Positions 32,201-47,200 of a stretch of 64,000 bases of DNA are shown here, piece after piece. The notes beneath the pieces were generated by a model. That model saw nothing but the letters and a program-made list of their open reading frames with translations, ran no database searches and was not told the DNA's origin. The stretch lies in NCBI GenBank assembly GCA_002633005.1, contig NMRA01000357.1, positions 179,032-243,031 of the forward strand, given 5' to 3'. The stretch's first letter is position 1. Every line of letters begins with the position of its first letter. The translations under genes were made by a program, and so were the position numbers. Source of the stretch: Phoronis australis. Lineage: Eukaryota; Phoronida; Phoronidae.

Positions 32201-35200
32201 TTTATTTAAACTAGTTCGAGTATTCGTTGCGAAAACCGCAATTTAGTAGTTGCGAACGGTGGGCATTTGAAAACAGACTGTGCTGAAAGACTCGAGACCC
32301 CGACATATTTAAGTCGAGTTCTCGAGAATCTGAGATCCCCAGATAATTAAGTCTGAATTTGGAGATCCAGAGATACTTAAACAAGAAACGTGCGATGCCA
32401 TCTTTGGACCACCGTATGCTTCCCCTGGTCAGATTTATAATATAATGAAATTGTGGTAAAACATTAATGCTAGACATCTATAGCTGCAAATGTCGAGGTC
32501 AGCTGCAAGCTGCAAATTTTTGTCACATCGTTCTGAAACCCTGGTACTGCAAGCTTAAAAACCGATGTGATTTTATAGAGTCACAAATGTTCCATGGGTG
32601 GGGGGGTGGAGGGTGAAATCTCTATGGCATACAGTGATACGAAAGATCAACGAGTACTTTGACAAGACAGGGAAACACTTAGAAAGTGAGCTCACTACAG
32701 TATAACATGCCAAAGATATTGTGAGGGGTAGAAAATTGACGCTGAAAAAAACTGTATTCTTGAATTTCATGGAGCCACACATTATCATCACCTGTATGTA
32801 ATATGGGCAAGTTGGACACCATGCAGTATTATAGACTGTGAGAGCGATTTTCCTATGGCATCTTTCTTCCATAGTTCTCTGGATCTAGTGCTGGTGATAT
32901 TCCACCGCATAACAGACTCGAAATGGGCTCCGTGTACGTATAATTCTCCGTGAATGCCTCTATTGTCGGTGACTGTTTTGTGGCGGACATGTATCCCTTG
33001 CCGTCTTTCTTCAACATACTAGTAGTCTGGTTCCTGACGTCTTCCTGATTCTCTTCAGTTCAAAACAGCACATACATTTAGTGGCCTGTTTTCTGACATT
33101 AGAAAAATGTGCATTAGTGCTGATGGCAGACAAATCATGTCCAGCCTTCAATATTTTAACGATGGATCCCTTTCCAACTCCATAGACGGAGTAGCATGCC
33201 AACGTGATACACCCCTACAGCGCATGGGCAGGTAGGAGACCTTCACAATATTGCTACATATTTCCACTATCAACTTCTATGCTTACTAGACGATTTCATG
33301 GTTATAGTATTTGAAACTGTTCCTTGACAAATCAATGCACACGAAGCACAACACACTTTTGACATCCGAAACAACCTAAATCTGTTAAGTTCACATGCAC
33401 ATTTCACGTTATGTTCCACTATAATGGAGCCGGTGTCTTCATATGGGATGCCTCCAGATAATACCTGCTGCCAGTGTTCTTGTACTATAGTAAGGGACAG
33501 GAATCTTCATCAGTGATTACCTACTTGTATTCCTTACGTACTAGGTGCTAGCCTTTCTTGAAGTCTGGTAACATTGCCTGCCCAGTGTTCAATATTTCAT
33601 GCACATTAACTGTTGGAGTAGCAATCCTTTCACTGCTAATGTTCACTACTGCGTCTTTGGGATGGACCTTGTGATCCAATAGTTCGATTCTGGTATCTAC
33701 TGTTGACAAATTGGTGCAATATCTTGAGCATGTGCTTCAAGACGTGCCTTAGTCTCTTCTGTGTGATATGTTTGAGTACAAGATCTAATGTTACCGCTCT
33801 CTATCTTTCCAAGACCTTTCCAATCTTGTAGGACAAATGGCACCTTGTGCCCAAAGAGTCTCTTCTTTGAGGCCAATTGCTTACTATGCACCCACTACTA
33901 TATTCGCACCTCATTAATGTGGTCCCTATAAACTGATACTGTAGCTTTGTGTCCCATTCCCGTATTCACCCAGGTTATTAACTAATTTGTGTTTTTGCTA
34001 TGGTCTGTGGGAGCGCAGGGCAATAGGCGACAATTTCCTTTTGGAATTTAAGGTCTCACACTGCAGAGCACACACTACACCAAATATTTTCTTACGTCAT
34101 CTTCAGAAAAGAGTTTCTAAAATTCATCATGCTACAACCTGCAAACAGATTTCATTAAATTCATTGACCACAGAAACATGGGTGCAAATATTTATAACTA
34201 ACCTTTGGTGTTTGATGTAGCAATTATAAGCACTGTCAAGTAGAATGGAATCTGTGATTTGTGTAAATTATCAATTATGCAATTCATGATGACCATGAAA
34301 ACATGAAATATATTCGATAAAAAGTCTACTATAATGCACGTAAGGAAATTGGGAGCATAAACAGTATTTGGAAAACTGGTGTCCTTTATTTGCATAAGTT
34401 ATTCAACTTCACCATGCAACAACTTGCAAACTGATTTCATTAAATTCATTCACCACAGATAACATGGGTGAAGACGTAAAAATAGTTTACCTGTGGTGCC
34501 TGGTACTTCAGCTATAAAAAGTAGAATTTTGGCTCTAATTTGCACATATTATGCAAATTCACGATGTATCCAGCAGCGAACGAGGTCCATTAATTTCACT
34601 AACTATGGAAGCATGGGTGAAAATATTAAAGTAACCTGTCTGAAGTGTTTGGTAAGGGCGTTATAAGCAAAAAGATTTTGAATAACGATGGCCTTAATTT
34701 GCATTAATTATACAAATTTATCATGCGCCAACTTAAAAACTGATTTCATTTAACTAATTGACCATAGGAACATAGGTGCAAATATCATAATTTACTTGCG
34801 ATGATTGGAACCATAGCTATTAGAACAAGTAAAAATTCGAATAACGGAGGTACTAATTTGCATAAATTACACAAATTCACTACGTATCCCTCCATAAAAC
34901 TTGCACTATTAAATTCGCTGACCATGGAAACATGGATGAAAACACCAAAAAATCTGCTTGCAGCGCTTAGTAAGGAAAATATAAGTAGAAATAGAATTTT
35001 GCATAATGGCAGCCTTAATTTAAAAACGTGCTCAAGTGTGGCGCACGATCATCCCCCTAAATGATTACTATCTTTGCCTAGGGTACATAAAACAGCCAAG
35101 AAAAAACTTTATCCGGCAAATCCAGGTTAAGTTGAAAAAACAGCATTTGGCGTCCGGACTAAAATAAACTAATTCTTTACAGTTGAACAGTTTGTATTCT

Positions 35201-38200
35201 TCTATGATTAGTAGAAGAATCTTTTCAAAATCTGAATGCGAGAAATTTAACAATGTCATCATTGACAGTGCCCACAGAAGCAATGGCAAGTGTCTACCAG
35301 GTGGAAAGCGTCTAAATGTTGGTGAAAAGATGTTTACATGGAAAATGGAAAATATTTGTTCATGATATTTATTATGAAACACAATACACAAAAATTACCA
35401 AACAAGTGAACACCAAGAGGAAAACAATATTTACATTTTACTGTACAAGGTCAACTCAATGGTTTTAAAAAATGTATATCTACGAGGCTTGAAATAAACA
35501 TAAAAACAAGTTCATTTATTTCCTTTTGTTAGAGCGGAGCCTCAGTTACTGAACTTGGAGATTTTCAATCGCATAATTTGTGTTGTTCTCTCAAAGAGAC
35601 TTTTTACCCAGGCGTTGAGCAACCTATACACAGCGTTGGTATTACATCCACACTATTTAACAAACTTGAGTGACTCAACTTCAAACTATTAGTCCACAAA
35701 AGCTGCGCTAATCACAAGACAACATGTAGTCTACCTACAGCATGTACATGTAAGCTCTTGCCTAGGAGGAGCATCAGTTTCCTCTCTACAGTAAAAAAAA
35801 AGCTTGACTACAGACCAACCTCAACTTGAAAATCAAGATGTTCAGAATAACAAATTTGTTCACTACACAGAAGTATATATTTAGACATTTCGGATTCCAT
35901 GCATACAGGTTGTACTTCAGAAGTTCAGGACATCACTGCAATCCCAAAACCGCTGTTATACATGCAGTTTTCTAAATTAACATTTCGATTTCGTTTTATG
36001 ATTTTTTTTTACTTTTTCATAAAAATCATAAAATTTTGATAGCCCTTTGTGCAAAACAGGATCATTCTTAAAACAATTCCCAACCGCCCTTTAGAGAAAC
36101 ATTCATCAGGCAAAGTATATGAAAGTTTCATGCCATTTTTGATATATGAAATTAGACCAATTTGGAATTTTTGTAGGGTCTTACATTAACTTAAGAAGCT
36201 GCATTCAATTTACCTTAACATTTCCTTTTATTCGTTTGCAGATTGGGGAACGAGTTGGCCAAGAAACAGCACAGTTGCAACTTGCGTCGATTTTTTTGCC
36301 GATGGAAAGTGGTACAACTTCCCATGTGAAGGCCATATTCACCAACATCTCATGTGCAAAACAGGTATTTCGCTCAGTGTATTAAAAGCGCCGTGACCAA
36401 CAAACTACCTGAAGAACAATAACAACGGCATCTATCGAAGAATGTTTCTTCCTTAAAATCTTGAATAAGCTTGCTGGACCAGTCACCGTTTTCAACATTG
36501 ACGTCCAAGCGTCTTGCCGTCTTGGTAGGTATTGCTTTCCAAGGTTGAATAAGATTGATTACCACCAATGATTCGACCTTGCCTCTACAAGTCTTGGAAA
36601 TCATCCGTCAGCAAGCAGGAATAGCCTTCTCGAAAATGTTATTTAATCTCAATAAAACATTTTCATACTTCGACATTAGCGATCATGTAATACCAATTGC
36701 TTTCATACACATTTCACGGCTAGAAAATGACTAAATTAACAAAGACTTGTTTTTCTAAACTTGGAATATAAATTGTCAAATCGAGATATTTGTATCGCCA
36801 AAAGACAAACTGCGTTCATTTGTCCTTAATCGTTTGGAAAACACTCCTTGACACGTAAGCTCTCAGTGTAGATATACTGCATATATCCATAAGGAAACGT
36901 TTTCGTTGGATTTGAGCGACATTTTTGGCTGATTTTTCCAGGGACGCTACTCAGCTTGATAAATTTATGATGACTCAAATTGGAACTTCAGCGTTTCCCA
37001 AAAGTAGCCATCTGATCACCGTGCGTCGGAATTTTCATCAGTAATTTTTTATTTTTAGAGCAGTAAAGTTGTTTTTACAGGATCGTCGCCTTGGATTGTA
37101 AATTTGAGTAACACAAATGAATGAGCTCAATCAAATTTGGCGTTGCACACGCGAATTTACTCGACAAGGAGACTGATCAGCAACCGCAAAACACGGCTTC
37201 TACCGCTGAATACTGAATACGCCCTCTACCGTGATATACGGATTGGCTCTACTTTCCCGTATTTCACAGTTGATAACGTGGAGTATATAACAACCGTATT
37301 TTCTCATGGACGGGCTAAAAATTGATAACGATTGTTATTTCAAAGGCCTAGACCGGTTCGTTTTTCAGAACTTAAGAATTTATTCAGAAAATTTACAGAT
37401 AGACTTCTCAAACCATTTCACTTAGCTTACTTTAGACGGGACGAAACTGGTAAACTGCAGATCGATTTTATGATACTAGTTACCTTAAACACTGTTCAAT
37501 GTCACCAAAATCTTATAAATGTCCACACATTGTTAGACCGTTATCTGCAACGTTATTTTCACGAGAAAAAGGCAAAAAATTGTTGAAAATTTACGTTCCG
37601 CCAAATGAAGGAATCAGATTTATGATTTACCGCTCGAAAACTGCTCTGAAAGATGTTTTCACGAAAAACGCGGTGGGTGTATAGCAGGTGACTAAAATTG
37701 AAATATTGTTATGTGTATGTATATTTTTCTGATCTCCAAAAATGACTCATCGTTACATTAAAACATAGATTTTAGCATTAAAGTCGAAGGTGGATCGATG
37801 TCGCACAGAGATATATAACATGAATTCCAAAAATGCTTGTCGAGTTCTGAATTTTTAAACTGTATGTTGCGACACTTGACCTGTTTGAGTTTGTTTTTTA
37901 TACTGTTGTATTTTAGCGTTATTAAACGTGTTGGTGTTCCAATTGTTCTTTGGTTATATCTTTTGTCGCTATGTCCTAAAAATACATCTTCATTTTTGGC
38001 TTGTTCTCTTACCTTGAATCAAGGGTGGTACTTCTGCTTGTAATAGGACTAAAACCACAGTACCAGAGGCTGATTCTGACCTTATCACAGGCCTAAGTAA
38101 ATCAAAGCCCTTGTTTGCACAGCTGTGGCAGACACATGGAAAAACACATAACTGGCAGAAAGTGCACTCGATGGGGTTTCTAGAACTGGAGAAATTCAAT

Positions 38201-41200
38201 AAAGCCATGTTTTGCACATTGCTACCACGAAAAAATTCGAGATGCCAAAATTTTGGCCTTTTTTCACCTAAAATCACACAGGTGCGACTGCCCCGGTGAA
38301 AGAACTGAGACCACCATCCGATTGCGCTTTCCATCTAGATTCCTGAAAATTCAGGTTAAAATATGTCTTTACCAACCAGATTTTTGACAATATCCACTTG
38401 TGTGAAGGTTACCTGGATTCGTGCCACGAATTCGAGGCTCTCAAAATGCCGGCACATTCATATCCTACTGAGAAGACGGGTATCGATAATGTCGCGTGAG
38501 TGGGTAATTCCAATCATATATTCAGTGGTGGATGAAAGGAAACTATTGATGTACTGATCTGATTTTATTCTACGAGACTCCAGAAAAATTGTAATATAAA
38601 GTTGATTGGTTGGTTTTGATGAACTTTTGCTGAAACGGGTTTTGTGGGACGGAAACTCTGGAGGTCACATAACAGGGATTTGTTGGCGCAAATGTCGCCA
38701 GAGGTAGCATGGTAAGTCTAGCTATTGCGACGACTTGCATTGTACAAATAGCCAATCCACCGAAGTATAATCATCAAAGCACAGCATGATTATTTCCTTG
38801 GTACACTTTGTGCTTGGTGCTGGGGACCAGTACCTGATCGGTCACTTGATGTTACGGAAAGATAACGTCTCCAAGCAACTAAACCTAAACAATAATTGCA
38901 ATACACAGCGGTGATATCTGTTTAATACCATTGTTCTTGATAACATCAGATAGTCAATAGAAAGTTAAACAACAAAAAACAACACTATGTGTTTTATCTT
39001 GCGACGCTTTGATATTATATTCCTCAATATCATCAGGTATGATACAGTCAGTTCACAGATGTAATGACATTATGTATAAAGACGAAACAAATCCATAATC
39101 CATCATATCACAGTGAATAATACAGCACCGAACATCCCACCTCTACAACTGCTCTAGTTTGAATGCATCGAGTTTCCTGTTTCATGACCTCTCTGCATGA
39201 TGTTGCTTTAGAAAAAAATTTCATCACAGAATGACAACCTGGTAAGTTATTGTCCTCATCAAAGATTTTCAGACCCAAGAAGGCTATACTATACTCTCTG
39301 TCTCATGTTCAGTATGTTATGCAAAAGTCTGGTGGGCATGCCGACTGTCACCGAGGGGTGAACTTGACATCAGCATGTCCTTGCTCACGTCCTCTTTATA
39401 CTCCAATCCAATTGTTTCTCAGACGATGCTCCTCCACTCGACGATAACCGCTTCGATATTCCACCACCGACATGTCCCCTTTACTCGGTTCCCTCCCAAA
39501 ACCGATGTTCCCAAGCCTTATGTACCATTTTCTCGTTAATTCAATTTCTGCAAGACTTGTTGGTGTTCATCAGGAGTATGATATGTTCTTGGGATGGGTC
39601 TTGAATAAAAATGTGAGGCACCTCCTGATGCCAGGTTTCAATGAACACATGGTACGCAACGTTTACACGTCTATTTCATACCTGCTGGCTTAGCGATATG
39701 CATATACATCTATAAAAGTAGATTTGGTCTTCAACTCGACGGATTTGCTACTGAACTGAATTTAGAAAATTACATAATGAAATGTATTGTATTTCTTATC
39801 CGTAATTTTGCAGTGCAAGAGTGCGAGTACAATCCTTGTCACACTTACGCAAAATGTTTCAACGCGACTGGCGTCCCCTGGTGTAGATGCTCGACAGGAT
39901 ATACGGGAAATGGCACATATTGTGAAGGTTATGTCCCAGAATACTCACTGTCTCTGTTGCACAAGCCAAAAATTCCCGCCGCAAGAGCCTTGCGCACCGC
40001 TAGCTTTACTGAACGTGTCTCTTCTAAGTGATCCCCGTGGACATCTTCAAATGTGTATCCCGCTTCCATAGGATATCCACGGGAAGAAGTAATCTACAAA
40101 TTGGTGCAAACTTGGGTGATTTTATGCCAGCACCTGAACAAATTGTGCTTTTAACTACTACGGGGGCTGTTAAGATCGTAATGCTCCGTAGCCTACGCAA
40201 TCCTGCTCCAGTCATACTTACTAACTGGACACGTAGCTTGTTTCTTATTCAGATTAAGATGAATTTTTGTGGGCTTGGAACGAAGTGACGTTTCGTCGTT
40301 CCGTAAACGCAAGGTTCTTCTGACCTCTTGTCGGTGAGAAATCTTCGCCTTTGGAACGGAAACAGTGAATTCCATCTCATAATTCACCATTCAAGCCTTC
40401 ATGGCCTATTACCTCAATGGTCGCTATTTGATAATGTTCACGTGTAAGGTTCGGAATTTGCTCGCAAAGAATCGCCTTTCACTCTTGTGATTTTGTTTGG
40501 TGTTGCGTACAGTCGCCAAAACCTGCAAACAAGTACTACATAGCATACCCCGCCTCAAGTCATGACGGAGGATGATATTACAGGAAATGCTTCGGCCATT
40601 CTATCAACTTGTAGTTGTCTAAACTCAGTGATGGCTTGAGCTTCAGCCGCGAAGTTGGAATTTGTCGTGCGGTTTTCGAATTCTACAATGATTTTACACT
40701 TATACAATAAAAACGACTATTGCATGAATGTGCAGCTCCAGGTGACAATTCTGAAGCATTAATTTCACTCAGTTGAGTTGGAAGCCGTTTATTAATCTCA
40801 CAAAATAAAAAATTACACCGTTACTGTAGACAATTTATATAAGCGAGAACGATATTGCTTATCTGCTTAATGCTCTGAAGATAGAAAACACGTCTGAAAG
40901 TCATTTCAGATTCACCCGCAAGAAGGCTCCATTTCGCCTACACGTGGACTTATTAAATCAAAACAATCCATGTTTTAAGGATTTCAACCAATCCTCATTC
41001 TGCGACCTAATGATGCATCGCTGACGTCCAACTTCATTGACAAAAACAGGATTCAACTAAGAAGTCATACTTTCATTGTCACAAATATATTATGGTACTT
41101 GGTGTATGGTCTTTCCCTACAGTTGCAGTGTAACTCACCTAAAGCGTAGGTCACATTTGCCTGTTTAGCAGACTTTGTTAGGAATTTTCAAATTTTGAGG

Positions 41201-44200
41201 GTTGTAGAGGGATACAGAGCATTAATTTGTGTCAGAGGACTGATTTAATCAAACTGAAGCTCATCGATATTCGAAGGAAGTCATGTAAAAATTGTCACGT
41301 TACACACTTCATCGAAGCTGCATAGCCCATAATGAGGTTATCGCAAAGCAATGATCATTGCTAAGCACATTTTTTTGTTTTATCACGAGGTAGAAAGACC
41401 ATCTCGCCACGAGCTGTCTCATCTAGAACATTCAAACAGGGTCTGGAAATCATGTAACATGAGTCCGCTCAAAATACTTCATCAAAGAGACGCTTCATTC
41501 ATTTTGAGATTGGCAAATTTAAGAGTAAAGGATTTCGAAGCAGCAGAGATGATGCCCAATATTTTATGTACAGCTCGAAACGAATATCAGATGATTCTTT
41601 TGCCTGAAAGGAGGTAACTTTGGCCGAATATTAATCAGTATCATAGCACACTTGAGTTCTAGTATATTTTGTAAAATGGCTCCATTACGGCCACCCTACG
41701 AGACTGTATAGGAATTTCCTCTCCTTTATACAATTGTCATACATGTAGGTACGTGAGGTATTTCGTAATTACATTGGGTTATACCGTATAGCCTAAGCGG
41801 GAAAATGGTTGCGTTATTTTGAGAAAATATTAACTTTCAGATATTGACGAGTGTGAGCAGTCTCTGTGTCACTCAAAAGCCACCTGCACCAATACAAAGG
41901 GATCGTACACTTGTCAATGTGTCTCTGGTTATACTGGAAATGGCTGGTCATGTGAAGGTAAGAATTTATAAGAACGTGATTGATTTAACATACTGGATGG
42001 TAAAACTACTCGGACTGAGGCTGCAAATTGGTCGCAGGTTGACCTTGTACATGTATGTTATTAAAATGAAGTTTATAACTAATTGAAAGGAGACGCGTAT
42101 TCTGTTATTGCTTCACACTGCTTTTACTGACATTTGACATATACATGTAGGTCTACACATACTACATATGGATACCCAAACGCATAACTTTACGATTAGA
42201 TGAGAATCGGTTTGACCATAATATGTGTTGGGAGGGGGGGGGGGGTGAAATAAATGACNGTGGATAACTTGAATTTTTCTATAAGCTGGCGCTCATTTTT
42301 GATCCTTGAGAAAAGTGTCATGAAATGTTATGATGTAAATTTTTTTTACAGATTTCAACGAATGTATTCTTTCTCCCTGCGGTTCTGGTGCCTCGTGTGT
42401 GAACACTGCTGGGTCGTACAGATGTGAATGTCGACTGGGTTTCGTACTGAATGGCGCGAAGTGCGAAGGTAACGCGTACGTTGATAAACGATGGACTTGC
42501 ATGAGCAAAAATCCACATTTTCAAAGTCAGAGAGTTTTCGACTTTACTGATTTTCAGAACGATCTTTTATAGTTTTCTAAGATTTTCATATTTTGCCTTT
42601 TTCAGATGTCAACGAATGTCAATCGAACCCTTGTGACTCCAAAGCAGATTGCTCCAATACTATGGGTTCCTTCACGTGCCTGTGTAAAGACGGATATTCT
42701 GGAGATGGGATGACCTGCGAAGGTTCGATTTGTCTACCTTGTTATACCTGGATTTCCAATCCATTGACAATTTTTATGGATAGAGAGTGATGTCATACTT
42801 GCAATGACCGCAAATAAAACACCTGCATCGTGAGATGACAGACGGCGAGCAAATTCTTAGCTCGCTTGGGTGAGCTTGCAACAGTTTTCGTTGATCAAAA
42901 GGGTCAGTAACCAGAAGGCGAGACCGGCTCGGCCACAAAATGGCCGCCAAACGACATATGATAGAAATCGACGATACTTCGGGAGTTCCCGAAAAAAGCT
43001 CTTCAAAGCACATTTTGAAAACAATATTGAAAGCTATACACTTTTCAACACTGTGTATTTTGTACATAGTTTGCTCTTCCTGAAACCAGTTTGTCTTAAG
43101 CGAGCGGAGATCACTGTGACAATTTCTTGGGAAATCCTGGCACATTCAAATCTCGGTTATCAGATAAAATGAGCAAGGGAAGCAATAGAAATGAAGTGTA
43201 TTACAAAATGTCGTGCTTTTTGCCATAAAATTCCCAAAATAATGTGGATATGAATTTGACCATGCATCACACAAATAATAGACGTTAGTGTTAAATTAGG
43301 AAGTAAATCAAAAAAAGTCTTCCAGTAGTTGCAATGAATTATGAATAGTGTAAACATTAAATTGTGGACGATCAACTCAACGTCCAAATGCAACAGTATG
43401 ATTTACCCAATTTTTTGGAAACAGGGTTAGAGAGTTCACACGATCAATTGTGAAATAAAACTGATGAAAACGGACACCTGTTGCAGTTTATGATTAGTGG
43501 TTATTACGAATCAAAAATTAGTGTTAAGCTAAACGTGGCATCTCACGCGAGCAGTCTTTGAATCACAATTGCAGTTGCGCCAGACCTAGACACATCTAGT
43601 GATCCTTGCAATTCAAACGAGGTGACTTACATCAAACACCCAGTGTCTGACATTCCCTACAGAAGCGCCAATGTGACTACAAGCAAAACCGTTGATAAAC
43701 ATCTGCTTTGTGACATCGGTTTGAAACAAGGTGAGTCTGAACAGTTGTGTGTTCTACTTATTTATACGTACACACACACATGCGCGCGCGCACGCACGCA
43801 CGCATGTGCACGCACATACATGCAAATGCAAACACGCAAGAATGTTAGTAGAATTACCTGTGAATGCAAGACAGTGAATTATCATATACTAGGCGGACCA
43901 CGAAGGATAAAAATCTTCAGTAAGTGTTAACAAAATACAAATAGTGGAATTTCTTGCAAAACGAAAGAATTTTGTCTCCACTCTCATTTCATAAAAAAAT
44001 GAAGATTTCTTATGAAAGTTACAGTGCATGAGCCAAATGCATGGACATTGTATACATCAATTAATAAAATCCAATTAAGTTCAGAAGCGAAGTTCGAGCT
44101 AAATGTTTCTCTTCTGTGACCTATAGGGTGGTATATGTTCTTGGCTCCATCAACACCCTACCAGGCGTCTACATCTACCATGCATATGCCAACACGTTGT

Positions 44201-47200
44201 GTCAAGGAGTATCACTGCGAGACTAAGCATCCCATTTGGATGAGAGGTAATCGCATCCCTCAATTCTGTTCTTGTACGTCCTGATGCGTTTAAATGTTTT
44301 GTCTGTGCGCTACTTACAGCAGCGCATCAATATGTCCAGATGGTAAAATGCCACGTAAACTACGGTAGTGTTGTCTTAAGTAATAAGTAACATCTGCTGG
44401 AATTTTAATTGAATACGTTTGGGTGTTGAGTGTTAGAGACGAGATGTTCTTTCCTCATTGACAACAAATGTGGAGACACATTTGTACAGGCAGGTGGGGT
44501 ACCTGGGTTCTCAGGGTGCCTGGACCACACAAGTGTTTTTAGCCATCTGATTAGAGAGGCAAATCAAAGAGGAAAGATTGATCTGTACATGTATATAGTG
44601 CGCATAAAAATCTTGTTAACCTACACAGCTTAGGAGTATTACAGTGTTCAGGGGCAGCAATAGACGAAATTGCGACATGAGGACGGATGAATTTCATGCC
44701 TAGAAAAGCAAGACTATAATTGGGCGGCCAGCACATTTTTTTGAAAACTAAGATTGCCAGGAGCTTGGTTCGGTGCCGTGTTGACATCCCTATATGTTAC
44801 CTATAGGCTGTGACGGTTTATCGTTTGATTTTCGTAAATTATAGGTTCGTGTGTTAATGACAGTTATAGAAATCTGGTGTGGTTAATGACCTCTGAAAAC
44901 TCATGACAAGACATTCGCATTTGTCAAAATATTTATATTTTTGAGGACTTATTTACGGTTGAATTGCAGTGATTTTATTCCGTTGCCCACGCTGAGGCTC
45001 TGGCGGTTTATCCATGTAGGGCGTTTGCGAAGTTTGTATAGAGTTAAATGAACGAATGAAATCAGCTGGTGATGAAGAATCAATTCATGGAATTTTCATG
45101 AATATCTACGGTTCAAATGAAATCTTACCATTACATTATGTCCGTTCGTACTATAACATTATTCGACTTCATTCGTTAGTACTGACTCTGCGCCGGTTCA
45201 CACAAATCTTTTTAGATTGGCACAACTTACAGTTTTAACAGATAAGTACCAACGTGATCCGTAGGTACATAAGTGGCTCAAAAAGTAACTCTTGCATCCT
45301 TCCTTCTTACTTAAACTTTACCTGTACAGAAACGATTGATTTGAAACAAAAAATACACTTAGAACAACGTTGAGCATTGAAATGCGCCTGTGAATGCACT
45401 CAAACTGTGTACATATGGAATGTATTTAGTACCATAAAATGGCCATTTAATGGCACAGAATACGTCGAAACCACCCAAAATTATAAAGGTGTTCTCGTCC
45501 TCGCCTCTAATACAAAACTAGAGGAGGACACATTGGTAGTCCATGGGTCCAGCTTTATAGAAGTGCAATTGCTAAATTTCATGAGATCCTGTTAGGGGGT
45601 TTAGAGATACAGACAGCAGCAGTCGTCGGACACCAGGACGCCCAGACACATGACGACGATAGATGGAAATGCAGTTTGATTCAGGAGTTGAACGCTGATG
45701 CCAATTTTAATATGCCCTGGTTCTACACCTCTCATTGACGTTCGAACACCTGTATTTCGAGACAGAAAGGTTACATCAAAGGAGGTTACAGAGTGACTAC
45801 GTTGACAACCAAAGGGCGAGGAACCGTCTTCATACTGTAAAACTTGAGTCCCGATGGCGAGTAAGGAGACCGCGGCTGACAAAAGTTTATCACCAAAATA
45901 GTATGAGATGGTGTCGAAAGGGAGATTGATGAAGCCAGCAATAATGGGGGATAATACTGTTTTCCGATGAATCTCGATTCTGTTTGAGATCATTGGATAA
46001 ACGGCTGATGGTGTGGATACGACCGGGGAAAAGGCACACCAATAGATGCATACATTACTTGAATGACACCCTTTAACAGAGACAGTGTCGTGGCATGGGG
46101 CGGCATCTCAGCCACCGGGAAAACGGCTTTCTTCACCTCTGCACTGACTTGGATGTCCAAGCGATAACATACACACTCACATACTGGACCCTGTAGCTAA
46201 ACCTTATTTCAGGGGTCTTTAGTTTTTATTTCCTACTATGATCGGAATTAATATCTTTTCAGTTAATTGACAGGGATTAGGAATCCTAGAAAAAAGAATA
46301 GATGTCTATGAATATACAGACATCGTTTCAGATACAAAAAATAATGTTAAAAAGCAATATGGCAGTCCGGTATATCATTTTGACAAAGTTCAAAATATTT
46401 CGAACAGTGAGATTCAGTTTGTTATAAGTGATCAAATATTTTAGATGTGCTGTTAATGGAAATAAGAAAAAAATCTATTTTTACTCGATTCAAAAAAGAG
46501 AAAAAATAGATAGTCAAGAGAATATGTTAGAGAAAGAAATAGAGATTTTTATTCTGATATCAGTCCTTCTGAAAAAAGGTAAAATATAGAACCTTATTGT
46601 TTCAAATAAGCTTCTCGATAATTTTGCTATGGAGCTTGAGGGACACATAACACATGAAGCACTCTGGTCTGTATTGAAAAGATCAGAAACTGAAAAAAGC
46701 ACCGGGTCAGATGGATGCACAATTAATTTTTCAAGTTTTTTTTGGAAAGATTTAGATTACTTTGTTATAAGACACATATATGACAGCTATGAAAAAATCT
46801 AAATGTCAAACACGCAAGAAACGGGGGTTGTAACTTTAATTTCAAAGCCAAATGAGGCTAAAAATTCATAAAAAATCAGTAAATCAATAACTTTGCTCAA
46901 CAGCGTTTACAAGTTGGCATCCAGATTTATTGTTAGACGAATGAAAAAGGTACTTGGATATAAAATTTTCCCCGAATCAGACGGGATTTATAAAAGAGAG
47001 ATGTATGGGTGAAAACATAAGATTGACCTATGATATTATGAATTTTTGTGAAAAGAAATGGTATACCGGGGCTGTTATTACAAATAGATTTTGAAAGAGC
47101 CTTTGATAGCTTGCCATGTAACTTCATAACTACAGGGTGTAACGTTTTGGATATTTTTAATTGCAAGGCCTCAATCGTTGGATTAAAACCTTTTATAATA

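Larger units (their letters stand above)
30661..32411. mobile_element. Second integrase-type element with inverted ends
   Basis: The left end (TGACCAAAAGATGACATCGC, then GCGTTTCTT) and the reverse complement of the right end (TGGTCCAAAGATGGCATCGC, then ACGTTTCTT) match. The match continues into iterated ATCTCnnGATC and ACTTAA-type blocks at both ends. It carries a minus-strand integrase-like frame at its left side. About 1.75 kb, nonautonomous. Lies in intron 3 of the VWDE-like gene. Confidence 0.6.

Noticed and set aside
45601..45993. 130-codon minus-strand open frame as a gene.
   Set aside because: The plus strand carries a recognisable broken Tc1/mariner transposase across the same bases, so the minus frame is a chance shadow.
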